Part shown: positions 12,630 through 23,352 of the stretch, piece after piece
Layout: each line of letters begins with the position of its first letter
How positions within the stretch are numbered: position 1 is the stretch's first letter
Source of the DNA: Hymenoscyphus infarciens
Lineage: Eukaryota > Ascomycota > Leotiomycetes > Helotiales > Helotiaceae
DNA length: 64,000 bases
NCBI GenBank assembly: GCA_001414345.1
Contig: LLCB01000379.1
Coordinates: forward strand, 1-64,000
Direction of reading: 5' to 3'
Made by a program: the position numbers and the translations under genes
Notes under the pieces: model-generated
Databases searched by the model: none
What the model was told of the DNA's origin: nothing
Seen by the model: the letters and a program-made list of their open reading frames with translations, nothing else

Positions 12630-13734
12630 TGAGATGATGAGATGACGAGATGAGGGTTTGATTTCTTGGATTAAAGTTCACGGGATGGTGTTGGTGGTGT
12701 TGAGCATGATGGGGCTTTGAATCTTGAAAGGAGTACATTTGTCAGACGATGGGTTGTCGAGGTCTGGTATTGAAGCATTGGTAGTGAAAAATATGGTGTT
12801 AAACATCTACGTATTCCCGTTGTTGGGAAGACTCACCCTTTGAGATTCTCGAGTGGACGATACCATGCCTGCCCCATTGTTATATAAGATTGCGCTAGCC
12901 TCCCAGTAGACAAGAAAAAGCGGCAGTAAATAATGAATGGGTTTCGTACCTGCCACCTGCCTTGCTTGTCGTTGCAACCTTTTAAAAATAATTCGGCTTG
13001 ATTGTTCTAAACTTGTAGGTTCGTTATTTGATATTCTTAATTCCTCGAAGTATCTAGGATAAGTACGTTGTATTACCCTGTTTACCCTGTATGTATGTTG
13101 TATAGTTAGCACAACGAGGTGTGTAGGTAGGCAGGTACGAAGACTACCCGCTTTTTCTATCTATTCGCTAGGAGACTACCTACCTACCGTGCTGGGTTTG
13201 AATTGCTTTCGCGGCCGGCCCCCTTTATCTAGTATAGTATTAATTTACAGGAATTATGAAGAGGGAAAAGGGAAAAAGGGGAAAGTTAGTTAGCTGAATC
13301 TTAGATATTTCACTCTGGGGGGGTTTTTTTCTCCTTGACGGAGCTTTTTGGCTTTGGTTCACTTAAATATTGCTCAAGGTATTCCACCAAAAGAACGAGC
13401 GGGTTTACACCAAAAGTTTTGCTGCAAGAATTGTATTCTCTGCTACAAAAGAGAGCGAACATACTCCAGCAAGCTCCTCCGCAAACTGGATTTTTTTTCG
13501 TACTTTTTGTGCGTTTTACCATTTTCTGTGTGCTTTCGTAATTTGCAATGAAAAAGGTATGTCGAAAAGACGTGAAAAGGACATGACCGCTGTGCCCCTG
13601 GTGATCGGTTACATGCATTCCTCTCCATCAATCAATCATATCCATCACACGCTGTGCCATTGGTACAAGTATAACGCCCATGTACAACCGAACACCTCCT
13701 ATCCAGCCATATCTTGCTGTGCTCCCCGTAAAAA
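12630..13734. other. Intergenic between DPB11 and orphan gene P1
   Basis: Contains the DPB11 3' UTR, a MITE at 12914-13157, and about 570 bp in which only low-complexity ORFs occur. DPB11 and P1 are convergent across it. Confidence 0.6.
12914..13157. mobile_element. MITE copy 1 (family with AAAAGCGG termini)
   Basis: About 244 bp. The left end reads GAAAAAGCGGCAGTAAATA and the reverse complement of the right end reads GAAAAAGCGGGTAGT, an imperfect inverted repeat. Both arms continue into TTCGTACCTGCC. A second member at 28907-29103 matches the first ~50 bases when reverse complemented. No coding capacity. Confidence 0.6.
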
Positions 13735-14905
13735 TTATTTGGTGTGTAGCTTGGCAACCACGTTTTGTAGAGGTTTTGGGTAGGACAATGAAGGACACCT
13801 ACACAGTATATTAGCTCATCGTCACGAGAATTGGTAGACCATGACTGTGTACTCACTCTAAAACCTGTACTCGTCTTTCCCAGCCTGCCTTGAAAACTTT
13901 GACGAATAAGGCAAGACCATTGAACTTCGCAAACTCAACGAAAATAGAGACCCATGGCTGCTCCTCGCCATCTCTAGCGGTCACCTTGAGCACTAAGGAA
14001 CTCTCACTGTAGAGAATGTCTTTGACCTTTGGTGGGTTGATTTTCATGAACTCGTAGTCCTTGATGATTTGGTCATGTCCATCGCAGACTAAAAAGACAC
14101 CTAGAAGTTTGTATTGTTTGCCATCGTCCTCCAAAAAGCGAAATCTGTCCGGGAGCCCGCTTTTATATTGTACATGCAGCTTGAGAAGTCCGAATGAGTT
14201 CCGTGGAAGTGGTCCATACAGATTAGAAGTTCGCTGATGGTCTTGTTCATACAATTTCTCGCGAAGAAGAGCTGTCAAGGCCTGTTTCTTTTCCTCGGTG
14301 GTGCCTTCATACCCCCCCACGATTCGTGGTAACCAAACACGCTCACTGACACCCACGTAGCTGCCATATCTATTCCCCGTTGTGAAGTGAATAGCTGCTT
14401 TGGCGAGATTGTGAAACTTCAAACCCAGGTTGCCAAAAATCTTCTTGTCAATATCCAGCACCTTGCAAAATCGATCGTCTGTCCACTCCGAGGTTGCGAC
14501 GTTTTCTGTTGAAGCATCAGGGGCTTTCGGCTTCTTGGCTACGGGTCCGTCTCCGGTGTTGCTTGCAGCTTGCTTTGGTTCGGCGATTGTGTCCTCGTAC
14601 TTTCTCTTGATTCCTTCCCTCAGTCTCCCATCTTTTTCCTTGGCCTGTCCCTTTTCTGTATCGGTTCGTTCGCCGTCCAACATCAATGCTGCGCGCAAAT
14701 CGTCCATCTCCCGCTTATGCTCTTTATCCTTGATCTCCATCTTCAGATTGAAAGTGTTCTTTTCCAGAATGAGGGCATCCCTCTCCAGAATGAGGGTATC
14801 CTTCTCCAAAATGAGAGCCTTGATCTGTTCATCCTTGGAATCGTCGAGCTCGGCAATCATCTTTAGAGTTTCGTTGATCTCCTTCTCCTCCTGATCGCCA
14901 GTCAT
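13735..14905 (-). CDS. Orphan coiled-coil nuclear-type protein P1 (paralog of P2)
   Basis: No named family recognised. The exon 14905-13857 encodes 349 residues. Residues about 1-110 form a coiled coil with a repeated LILEKDT/LILERDA/LILEKNT heptad block from 21-bp tandem DNA. A basic AKKPK linker (about 123-127) could be a nuclear signal. The C-terminal ~210 residues are a folded domain shared with P2 at 43858-45197 (RYGSYVGV against KYGTYVGV; KLLGVFLVCD against KLRGVFIVCD; VTARDGEEQPW against VTAKEGEKPW). Unspliced, translation stops at 13853 (350 aa). A GTGAGT donor at 13856 and a TAG acceptor at 13799, at the same position as in P2, would instead give 370 aa ending at 13735. In that model the frame differs from the one that resembles P2's last exon. 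Function unknown. Confidence 0.7.
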
Positions 14906-15012
14906 ATTTGGAAAAGGGGCCGACCACTGCTCGTGGACGCTTGCGCTGTGGTGATAGATGCGAGGTTTGAAGATTGTCGTCTCTGGGGAAAGGCGTCCAG
15001 CTCGTCGGAGTT

Positions 15013-15050
15013 GGAACTAAGGTAACTTTAACCCGAGCCAATTTGTGTGT
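15013..15050 (-). promoter_or_regulatory. Promoter-proximal block conserved between P1 and P2
   Basis: About 115-140 bp upstream of the P1 start. On the + strand GTAACTTTAACCCGAGCC is matched near P2 by GTAACTTTGATCCGAGCT (45336-45353), and the flanking GTCGGAGTTGGAA and AATTTG words are also shared. This is either retained promoter or 5' UTR from the duplication, or a selected regulatory block. Confidence 0.5.
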
Positions 15051-16244
15051 TGATGATGCAGGGGTGAATTCGAGTACCAGGTAAATAATTCGACTTGAAG
15101 AGATTCACAATCAAGTCTTGCTATTCCCCAACGGGTAGTTCTTGAAAATTATAATGTTCCCGAATGAGTTTCTAATCTCAGTTTGGGTAACTGAAGACCG
15201 CGAATGCTTGGGCTCATTTTGAGCCCTTTTGGATGTTCTTCCAAAAATGGCAATTTTTTTGACCTAATGTACACGGGTTCTCCTCATTAGCCAATAGGCG
15301 GTCAACCAAACAGCCCTTCAACCACATCTATAGCTTTGTTATTCCAGACTTACTGGACTCAAAAAACGATCTTTCTCAGCTGGAGAGAGACATGAATGCA
15401 ACTTGTTCCGAAGAGGTAACCGAACTTTGATGTAAGTCGAACAGTCAATCCAAACAAATTGAATATCCGAGTAGAAAGAGACTTCGTGACGGGATTGGGA
15501 TGTGTAACTAAGAGTTGCAGTAAGACATAGTCTAGGACTAACTTACTATTCTCGCTTGTAACTATAGAAAAACTTAACAACGGGAGCTTCTGTTAGTGAG
15601 TATTCTTAACACTTAAAACTATTTCGATCATTCTCTATCTTTTCGTAGACCATAGTACCTTACTCCACGTTGTGAACTTTTCATTTGCCCCTCTTCGCGA
15701 CTATGAGAGATTTATACAGAATATAATAAGATGAAAACGATCTACAACCGATTACCCCAACATTGATAGGAAGTAAAACACTTTGATTTTTCTAGGTCTA
15801 AGAAAGTCTGTGAGATTGGTCAATGAATCTAGCTCAAATACGCTGCACTTCTGCTCTGCTCTTCAATATCTCTCATTTCTAGCCATTCTCGCTTCTGCCA
15901 TTGTTCCAAAATTCCCACCCACCATTGTAGTCTTAGAGGAAAGAGTGTGTAATCAGAAGAATCTCTTCTCCTAGGTAAGCAAGGACTCCTTAAATACTGG
16001 AACACGCACAGTTGTCATTTTTGGAGTATTGAAGCCTGTACCAACCTAAACGTGGGCAGCTTTATGAGACGTAGAATCTATGAGACTCACAGATTCCTAT
16101 TCATGCTTTACTTAGGTTATAAGTATAGATTTCTTACTTTGAGCAACGTGGCATAAGTAAAGCTCAGTCTTACTGTAATACTATTCTAATGCTTCACTAG
16201 TAGACAATTAAGAGAGCATAACTCTCAAAGAGTGAATATAAAGA
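15051..16244. other. Upstream region of P1 without genes
   Basis: No supportable ORF (longest about 73 codons, no domain). One small hairpin, GGGCTCA-TTTT-GAGCCC, lies near 15209-15226. Base composition is AT-rich but retains CpA/TpG, so it is not strongly RIP-mutated. Confidence 0.5.
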
Positions 16245-16452
16245 CCCCACCTGGTAGAACCCCGGCCCACAAATCCATTTATTGATTCTTTTGATTAAAA
16301 TCACAAATAAGCAACTTCCTCTCGCCTTTCGAGGCAAAGGACACAGCGACATGGGGGTGCCAGGCTTGGTGCGAGTCCAAAAGATATGCTGTGTTCTGTG
16401 TGGATCGAGGACGACAAGAGTAAGCTAAAATCAACAATCGAAGCTAACTCTC
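16245..16452. repeat. Dispersed structured repeat, copy A
   Basis: About 208 bp sharing ordered blocks with copies at 17183-17331 and 46052-46254: CCCCACCTGGTAGAAC, CGGCCCACAA, a hairpin with TTCG loop (GCCT-TTCG-AGGC, 16324-16335), GCAAAGGACACAGCGAC, GGTGCCAGGCTTGGTG (hairpin 16358-16371), TGTGTTCTGTGTGGATCGAG, and a terminal GCTAACTC. It has no ORF or obvious target-site duplication. It lies about 1.3 kb upstream of P1. It could be a short retroelement, a structured RNA gene or a duplicated regulatory segment. Confidence 0.65.
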
Positions 16453-16727
16453 TTTCAACAATTCCAACAACAAAAAAATATCGAAAAGAAGAAAACTTTC
16501 CAAAATTGACAACAATTAGATAGGTAGATAGATAGTGAGAAAGAAAGAGGGAGAGAAAAGGGAAGAAAAAAAGATATCAAAGTTAAGAAGCAGTTAAAAT
16601 ATCATCTCAGGTATGTTATCCTCTCAACCGTTTATTACTAATTTCAAGATTTCGTGGGCTTTGTAGGATTATTAAAAATATGTTCTATGGAAGTGGGTTT
16701 GATTCCCAGCGTGTAGTAAGCTAGACT
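16453..16727. other. Purine-rich spacer beside repeat copy A
   Basis: Purine-rich + strand (GAAAGAAAGAGGGAGAG runs) that partly matches the sequence following copy B (GAAAACTTTC blocks), so the repeat unit may extend about 70 bp beyond its core. No gene. Confidence 0.5.
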
Positions 16728-16992
16728 TACAGCAGAATATATTTTTGTCTATTTTATTTTAGGAATAGCTACGCGAGAGTTGCGATTAGCTGCTTCCGAC
16801 GATATATACCGAGGGAATATACGAGTCTGAGTTCGTAGATTGAATTCTTACTAGGACGTCTATTCTCGGCATTTTTTCTAGTATTCTACGTAGAGCTCTA
16901 ATAGTCCAACTGCTATTTCTACAACTGTCACGTATTTTTTGGGTTGAAAACGCTCTGAGGAGCTTGAATTTGGGCGGTGAAAACTCTGCTGT
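16728..16992. mobile_element. Possible TA-flanked MITE with short inverted ends
   Basis: TACAGCAGA at 16728-16736 is inverted at 16984-16992 (TCTGCTGTA), so ends reading CAGCAGA would be flanked by TA on both sides, as in Tc1/mariner insertions. Beyond 9 bp the arms diverge; the left arm looks like a C-to-T (RIP) version of the right. The interior is non-coding. Confidence 0.35.
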
Positions 16993-17182
16993 ATATACAG
17001 GGAAATCGGGTCACGTGACACTCGTTTTTCCGTGACAACAACCAATATCATATAAATTTGTTTGGAATAACTAGTATCTCTCGAGATTCTAAACCAAAAG
17101 AGACTCTATAGTAGGATAGTAAGAAATACAAAGTATGGAGATGAACATGTCAGGTAATTTACTTGGGTGTAGTCATCGATGG

Positions 17183-17331
17183 CCCCACTTGGTTGAACAT
17201 CGGCCTACATACCCCCTCGAAATATTATATACACAAGGAAGCAACTTATTAACGCCTTTTCAAGGCAAAGGGCACAGCGACGGGAGGTGCCAGGCTTGGT
17301 GTACTAAGCCAAAATCTCGGGGCTAACTCTC
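17183..17331. repeat. Dispersed structured repeat, copy B
   Basis: A shorter member (149 bp) of the repeat at 16245-16452, lacking the TGTGTTCTGTGTGGATCGAG block. It keeps CCCCACTTGGTTGAAC, a GCCTT-TTC-AAGGC hairpin (17255-17267), GCAAAGGGCACAGCGAC and the GGTGCCAGGCTTGGTG hairpin (17288-17301), and ends GGGGCTAACTCTC. Same orientation as copies A and C. Confidence 0.65.
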
Positions 17332-17438
17332 AATCGACAAAATAAAAATTGGGAAAGAAAAACACTTTTCAAATTGAAGAAAAAAGAAGAAAACTTTCAA
17401 ACTTGAATTGTTGTCGTTTATTCTAAAAGCAGATTTCG

Positions 17439-17462
17439 CTCACAAGTACAAGTACTTGTGAG
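17439..17462. repeat. 24-bp near-perfect palindrome
   Basis: Arms CTCACAAGTAC and GTACTTGTGAG are perfect 11-bp inverted repeats around an AA spacer. Isolated in non-coding DNA; possibly a dimeric protein-binding site or a chance palindrome. Confidence 0.6.
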
Positions 17463-18109
17463 AGTAGCGTCAGACACTGATCTGGCTGAGTTGACCTCTT
17501 TTTGTAGAATCTTTTAGCCTTTTTACTAGTCAGAAGAGAAGCAGGATTATTGTGCAGGATATGTCATGTTTGAACTCAAGATCTCAACTCACTAACTTGG
17601 GACTTTAAGAAATGTATTACCTGCTCGCTCATCGTCTCTTCCTTAACCCTTTCAAGCTATTGTGATGAAGTGACTCGAACTCCAAGGAAAAGTAATCAGA
17701 AAGAATATCTAGATTGATGAGACAAAAGAGGAGAGAGGTAATTTGAGCTTGGTGTTATAATGCATGTTTCTTGCTAGTAAGGACAGCTTCTTCCGCTTTG
17801 ATCCAAGTACTCGTTTTTCTCCTTAGATTTCTAGGAAAGGCTGATCATGCCATTTCTATCTAAACTCTTTTTACATTTATACAGAAACTCTTGTAACTAA
17901 TCAGAGAGTATTTGAGCGATATTTCGACTTCAGGTGCTACTGGTAAGCTTGATTTTCCTCCGTGTATTCTCTTCTGTGATCAAGAAAACTCTTTTCTCAT
18001 GTTCATCATTCATTAGAAAACCAAATTATCACCATATTATTCGTTCGAAACTCTTTCCCACCTTGGTCATGAAAACTACACCCCACAATTCCAAACCAGC
18101 TTCTCCCAA
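17463..18109. other. Intergenic downstream of GNAT gene
   Basis: No gene supported. 17934-18365 is an open frame on the + strand, but its 3' half is the antisense of the acetyltransferase and its content is low complexity. Confidence 0.5.
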
Positions 18110-19072
18110 CTACTCAACACACCAACACCACCACTCACAACCCCTCTCAACCTTCTCTCCCTTCACACCCCCACACTTCTCAGCCGGCCACTCCATACTT
18201 CCCCTCCCATTCTCACATTCCTTCCCCTCCCTCAACAGCTCAACAACCCTCCTACTCCCCGCATTCCCATCACTAACCACCACAAGAACCTTCTTCAACC
18301 CCCACTCCCTTTTCGCATACTCAAACAACTTCCTCGCCGCTTCAACCATAATTCTCTTCCCCTGATGCGAGGGATGGAGATAATATCCCAATTCCAATGT
18401 CTCTTGGATGGATGTGAAAGTGGATATTGTTTGTTGGTGAGAAGTTACGAGGGGGGAGAGGGACATACTGCCTATTAGACGGCCGTTGTGACGGAGAACT
18501 TGGAGGGGGATGGGAAATGGCTGGGTTTGGAGGGCTGTGAGTCGGGAGGTAGGGCTTCTGAGAGACCGGAGGGTGGTTTGGTTTTGGATTTGGTGCGTGA
18601 TCCACCAGTCGGCGTTTTCTAGTGTGTAGCTGGGGGTTTTGTGTTAACTGGATTTCTCTCTTTTTTGCATTTCATAGTCGGCTCTTTCCTCAGCCCTGCA
18701 TAAAACAAGACAACCCAGAGCATGCCAGAAAGAAGGATACCCGTCCCGAGATGGTCGGAGAAACAGAAAGTAGAACAATAAAGTAAAATCCTTACGGCTT
18801 CGGTACAGAAATCAAGTTATTGTTAACAGACTCCGTGTTAACGACTTCAAGAAGAGCTTCCACATCATTTTCTTCAAATCCCGAAATCGAATAGCCTTTC
18901 TCGCCTGGGACATCCAGTTTGATGGACTGCTGAAGGGATGTGTCTGTATTCTCAATTAGTGAGTTGTACAAGTTGAACCAAATTCACACAGAGAATTTTG
19001 GAAACCAAGTTTCTGATTGGCTCAAAAAGAAAAGCTTGGTAGGTACTCACTCAAAAGAATTGGTTCCGCCAT
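18110..19072 (-). CDS. GNAT-family N-acetyltransferase (RimJ-like)
   Basis: Acetyl-CoA-dependent N-acetyltransferase; the substrate cannot be told. Hand splicing gives three exons, 19072-19051 (22 nt), 18943-18796 and 18629-18110, with introns of 107 and 166 nt; the sum of 690 nt is an intact frame of 229 residues. The N-terminus reads MAEPILLNTSLQQSIKL, then EKGYSISGFEENDVEALLEV, the usual first strand and helix. The exon 2/3 junction restores VPKPYTLENADWWI, a hallmark of RimJ-type acetyltransferases. ELGYYLHPSHQGKRIMVEA is the acetyl-CoA pyrophosphate-binding loop (Q-G-K-R-I for the usual R/Q-x-x-G-x-G/A), followed by EWGLKKVLVVVSDGNAGS. The Cys/Trp-rich C-terminus is unusual, so the last ~15 residues are less certain. 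Confidence 0.75.
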
Positions 19073-20324
19073 ATTGATCAATGAACCACTGCAACAACAC
19101 TCCAGTGTGGAATATTTTTGAAGTTCTGAGATCTAAGGAAGGAAATGAAGGCATATCGTCTTGACTCACGTACGTACTCATCGTCGGTGAGTCTCAGAGC
19201 AGAGTACGCCGTAAGCGGTGAGTCATTGCCCGAAAGTGCAGTAAAGCACCATCCTCTTTAATAAAACAGTCTCCACCCCCCATTAAGAGTAAATGCATGT
19301 TCTTTAGAAGAGAGGTGGTTCAGAAAGGTAGGTACTGGAAAAAAAAACTAAGAGGCACGCCAATAAGAAAACTGAAGAATATTTATTGCAAGTCAGTATC
19401 CAGCAAAATTGAACCAATTCCCTGAAAATTTCAATTGTCTGAACCCTCTTCATACAATTAATTCCATTGTCTTAGATCTCCTCGTAGAATTCAACTATTC
19501 GATGGCGACCTTTTGCGAGAGAACTCGCCAGAAAATACCAGGCGGTGACCGAACCCAAACAAGAGTCGTAAACACCAAGATTACAATACCTCGACTCCTC
19601 GAACCACCTGGAAACAAAACGCATCAAGTCGCGCTGAAAAGCACCAGAAGAAGAATAAATGTCTGGGAAGTGCGCACACTCTCTTGCTCTGTGGTCGCCC
19701 ACTTGGGCGGAAGAGAAGTCCGAAACCCTCCAAGAAAAGGCATACAAAACACTCACTCATTTGATCACCAAAACAAAGTCATACAAAAATGGAATCAATT
19801 ACTTTTTATTCATCTTACCTACTCCAGACCAAGCCCACAAAAGGAGGTCTCGCTGCTGGAAATACAGCGCAAAAAGTACGCCTTAATACACAAGTGCTCA
19901 ACGCCCCCATCCCATAGGCCCAAGACCATTTTGACTCCAGACACGATAATATCCCCCCCAGACCTCCAAACCAAATATGCAAAGTGTAGTGTGTGGTTGT
20001 GGAATTTCAGGCTCGATGCTGAAATATCCCCAACGAGTAAAAAGGAAAAAAGTAACTAGTCGAACATATGTGATCCGTGTGTGAGGAGGTTGGCAAAAAA
20101 GAAGAAAATACAAGAAATGAAAAAAGTTGGTATGATGCGATCGAAAAGTGTACAGTTGGTATTGAAAACAATGGCGCTGCAATGCAATGTGATCGTGTCA
20201 TCTTCAAAGGTACTGTATCCAAGGATCATCATCGTCAACATCAAGCATGGCACGGTCATAACTTTCCCTTAAAGCATCAAAGGAGCGTTGAAACCAACGT
20301 GACAAATCAAAGAAGATAGACACC
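19073..20324. other. Intergenic between GNAT and ASE1
   Basis: Holds the GNAT promoter (right of 19072) and the ASE1 3' UTR. A 216-codon + strand frame at 19409-20059 has no recognisable domain and a basic, low-information composition; I do not accept it as a gene without transcript evidence. Confidence 0.5.
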
Positions 20325-22776
20325 CTAGAAGGCATCTTCATCCGTAGTCCAGTTTGCTTCGCTACCAGAAATGATGCGATTTCCATGTGCATCGGTGACT
20401 GCATGGCCAGCATGAGCCCCGTAAGGAGGTAAGCCTCTCTGCTTCTTTTGTGGACCACCTTGTGGGGGAGGATGTCCATCTTCAGGTGTGAAGCGCTTGA
20501 CACGAGCAGCTCGAAGCTTTTCATAATATGCCTCGGAAGCATCCTCCTCAGGTTCAGAAACCTCAGAATAGGTTTCCCAATTCTCACTGCCTGAAATGCC
20601 TGTAGTTGCCGAGGAAGTATTGGAGATTTGTCGGCTTGGAGGTGCAGAGGGGTACGAGCTTGATTGAGTGTAACGTTCGTTTTGGCGCATCGAACGGTTC
20701 AATTCTTGGTAGTCTTGCGATCGGTGGTATTGATCTTGCGTGTGACCTTGGGAGCGGTGGTGTTGATCTTGCGGGTGACCGTGTGATCGGTGATTATTCT
20801 CTTGTGGGTAACCATAAGGATCTTCTGGTGTCACCTGTCGGACACTTCCAGTTGAGATCACACTTTCCGAACGATGAAGCGCAACTGGCGTAGATACTGG
20901 AGGAGGCACAAAGATATCTCTCATCTTTGGCGGTGGAGCTCTTGGAGGAGGTGGTCCCATCTTCCCGCGAGCTGTACCAGTATCCATTCTCGATTCCGGG
21001 CGAGCCTGTCGCTCTGGAGAATTGTTTCCATTGTTCAGGTGTGAGAGCGGTGCTCGGGAGGGAATCTTGGAAGGGGATTTGGGGCCACTGGCAGAGGGAG
21101 GTACCGCATTTCGCTTGAGGGTGCCACCAGGCGTGGGGGTTTTTGCACCGGCTCTGGATGGTGGTTGTACCTTTGCACTATTTGTGCGACTTGGTGGAGC
21201 AGATTTGGCATTTCTCGAGGCAGATGGTGGTGGGCCGGCAGGTGTCTTCGATCGAGGACCTGGTGCAGGCTTCGATTCAGATGCTTCGAGCTCGTCGAGG
21301 TATCTCTCTCCATGAACCAGGAATGGTCGGCCATATTCATCCTCCCACTTCTCGAGAACCTTTCTCAGCTCAACCGCGACCTTTGGCAAGTCCTTGGTGA
21401 TTCGCTTTCTCATCTTCTCCTCTCTCAACAATCGGGTTGGATCACGCTTCTCGCCCTTTTGACCTCTGCCCAATAATCGTGATGCATCTTGACTAGAAGC
21501 TGCAAGATCATTGCGATCCTTGACAAGTGATCGGTGTTTGTCAATGAGTGCCAAAGTTGGTGCGCGTTGCTCCCTAAGAGCCTCCAATCGACCAATCTCT
21601 TGTTCGTGTGCTTCGAGAAGAGCGTCGCTATAAACATCAGAGAATGCCGGAGTAAACTCTAACATTTCTTCCTCCGAAAAGTACAATCCATCCCACAGTT
21701 CCTGTAATTTGTAACGGGCATCCTCGACGAAGAGATGTAGGTTTTGTCGCTTTAGGTCGTTGAGTCTCGACAACTCGTCCTCAAACTCGTTGATTTGACG
21801 AACCCCACATCCTCGATTGCCGTTCAAAAATCTCTTTCTCTCAGGCTCTTCGACACCCAAGCGTTCCCAAAGTGCTTCCACTGCTCCCTTTAGTTCCTTG
21901 AGACGCTTCTCACGCGACTTCTTTTCATCAGAAAGCTTGTCACGCTTTTGTCGCAATCTTGCTAAATCCTCCTCGTGCAGGCCAAGCTGTTCGGGGGAAT
22001 CGCGATAATATTTTACAATCATGCCATCCTGCTGGGCTTGAGGTGTTCCGAGTTCTGCCCAGAGCTGAATGATATGTTCGCCAAGTGCCTTGACTGTTGC
22101 GACGCGGCGGGTATATTCTTCGTAAACACGGGTAAATTCGTCGTCTAGCGCAGTAACATATCGAGGGGAGAGATCGAATGTAGGGGGGATCGAGGAATTG
22201 GGTGCGGTCGGAGGTAGGGAGATCTTAATAAAGGAAGATTCTAAGTGGGAGGAGTATGATTCAAGTGCTTGTACAAGTTCTATTCATGTTAGCGCAAACT
22301 GTGCGTTGGGGGGGGGGGGGGGGGNGGGGGGGTGGGGACTTACTCTTGACTTGTTCGAAGCGCTCTTTGTGAAGTCTCGAAATTTGTTGATGCTTCTCCT
22401 TCAAGACTTGTAGACAACGCGTCAATGGGTAAGTAATCTTCAAGTCGCTATCTTCTGCGTCCTGCTCTTGACGTCCCTTGGCATCATCCAACGAAGCTTC
22501 CATTTGTCTGATAGTAGTGATGATTCGTTGGCCTTCCTCGACCATATCGGTCTTCTCGGCGGCGACTAGTCGAACTTGGTTGTTCAAAGTTTCTGAGAGG
22601 GCAGCGAATAGCTAGAGAAGTTAGTGGTTGAAGAACACGCTGCAAAGTGACTTTGTGTAACTAACCTCGGCTTCTCGAGACTCGCGATCATGGCTCGGAA
22701 CTCCAATCTCATGAAAGAGACCATGGAGTTGATTAACAATGGTCGAAACCTGCGAGGATAGGTAACTGGTATCCAT
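20325..22776 (-). CDS. ASE1: Microtubule bundler Ase1/PRC1/MAP65
   Basis: Cross-links antiparallel microtubules in the anaphase spindle midzone. Exons 22776-22666, 22611-22344 and 22279-20325 join to 777 residues (introns 54 and 64 nt). The start MDTSYLSSQVSTIVNQLHGL leads into the dimerisation rod of long helices. The conserved MAP65 core includes DLARLRQKRDKLSDEKKSREKRL, ELWDGLYFSEEEMLEFTPAFSD and the spectrin-like microtubule-binding segment KDLPKVAVELRKVLEKWEDEYGRPFL with ERYLDELE. The last ~300 residues are Ser/Pro/Arg-rich and disordered, as in other fungal Ase1 tails. They contain a HRSQGHTQDQ-type degenerate tandem peptide repeat (DNA about 20690-20810) that may vary between strains. 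Intron 2 carries a G homopolymer containing the window's only N. It is divergent from CSN5 with 576 bp between the starts. Confidence 0.92.
22308..22332. repeat. Poly-G tract with an unresolved base, inside ASE1 intron 2
   Basis: A run of G interrupted by N at 22325. It lies wholly inside the 64-nt intron 22280-22343, so its true length does not affect the protein but would change intron size. Confidence 0.9.
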
Positions 22777-23352
22777 GGTGGGCGAGGATTTCGAGGCGCG
22801 TTGAAATCAATGATATCTCTGCAGCTCCCAGCACCGTGACGTGACGTCCTAAGGACCGATTCGGCCACAGCTGCAAGTAGGTGAACACAAGAACCAGAAT
22901 TGAGTAGATCAATAGCAAGTAATACGCGATTGCGACTGGGAAACCCCGAAAAGAATGAATGGACAGCGCATCAACGAAAGTGGTTGTATGCAAGTCGCGT
23001 TTTTGGGAGATTGGCAGGTTCTGGGTCGAGGTTGGGTTGGGTTGCGTTGCGTTGCAGTGGAGGTGCGTGAATGGGTGAAGACGTTGTGGCAGAGCAGATC
23101 TTGTTGACAAAAGGGCCTTGGCGGGAGTTGCCGCAGCAACGGCCCTGAAACAAGCTCCATCAGCACAACTCGGCCACCGTAGTGCCCCACCAACTCGGGA
23201 ACTTCTATCTAGCCTAGCCTGCTCCTGCTAAGCTATTTTGGCAAGGCTGCGACTTCCACCATTTCTGTACCGGACGAACAACTCCAACTCAATCTCCCTC
23301 CAAATCCAACACATAGGTTCCTCAACCCTCTGATCCGTCTTCATCCTTCACC
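22777..23352. promoter_or_regulatory. Shared upstream region of ASE1 and CSN5
   Basis: A 576-bp interval between two divergent starts (22776 minus, 23353 plus). No gene of its own. It has GGGTTG/GCGTT short repeats near 23030-23055. No specific factor site is assigned. Confidence 0.5.

Noticed and set aside
14430..14894. 154-codon + strand ORF
   Set aside because: Antisense of the P1 coiled-coil exon.
16690..16706. GGGTTTGATTCCC resembles a tRNA/SINE B box
   Set aside because: No A box or cloverleaf upstream at the expected spacing.
17934..18365. 143-codon + strand ORF
   Set aside because: Overlaps the acetyltransferase last exon in antisense and is low complexity.
19409..20059. 216-codon + strand ORF between GNAT and ASE1
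   Set aside because: No domain, no splice support, composition like random AT-moderate DNA; lies in expected UTR/promoter space.
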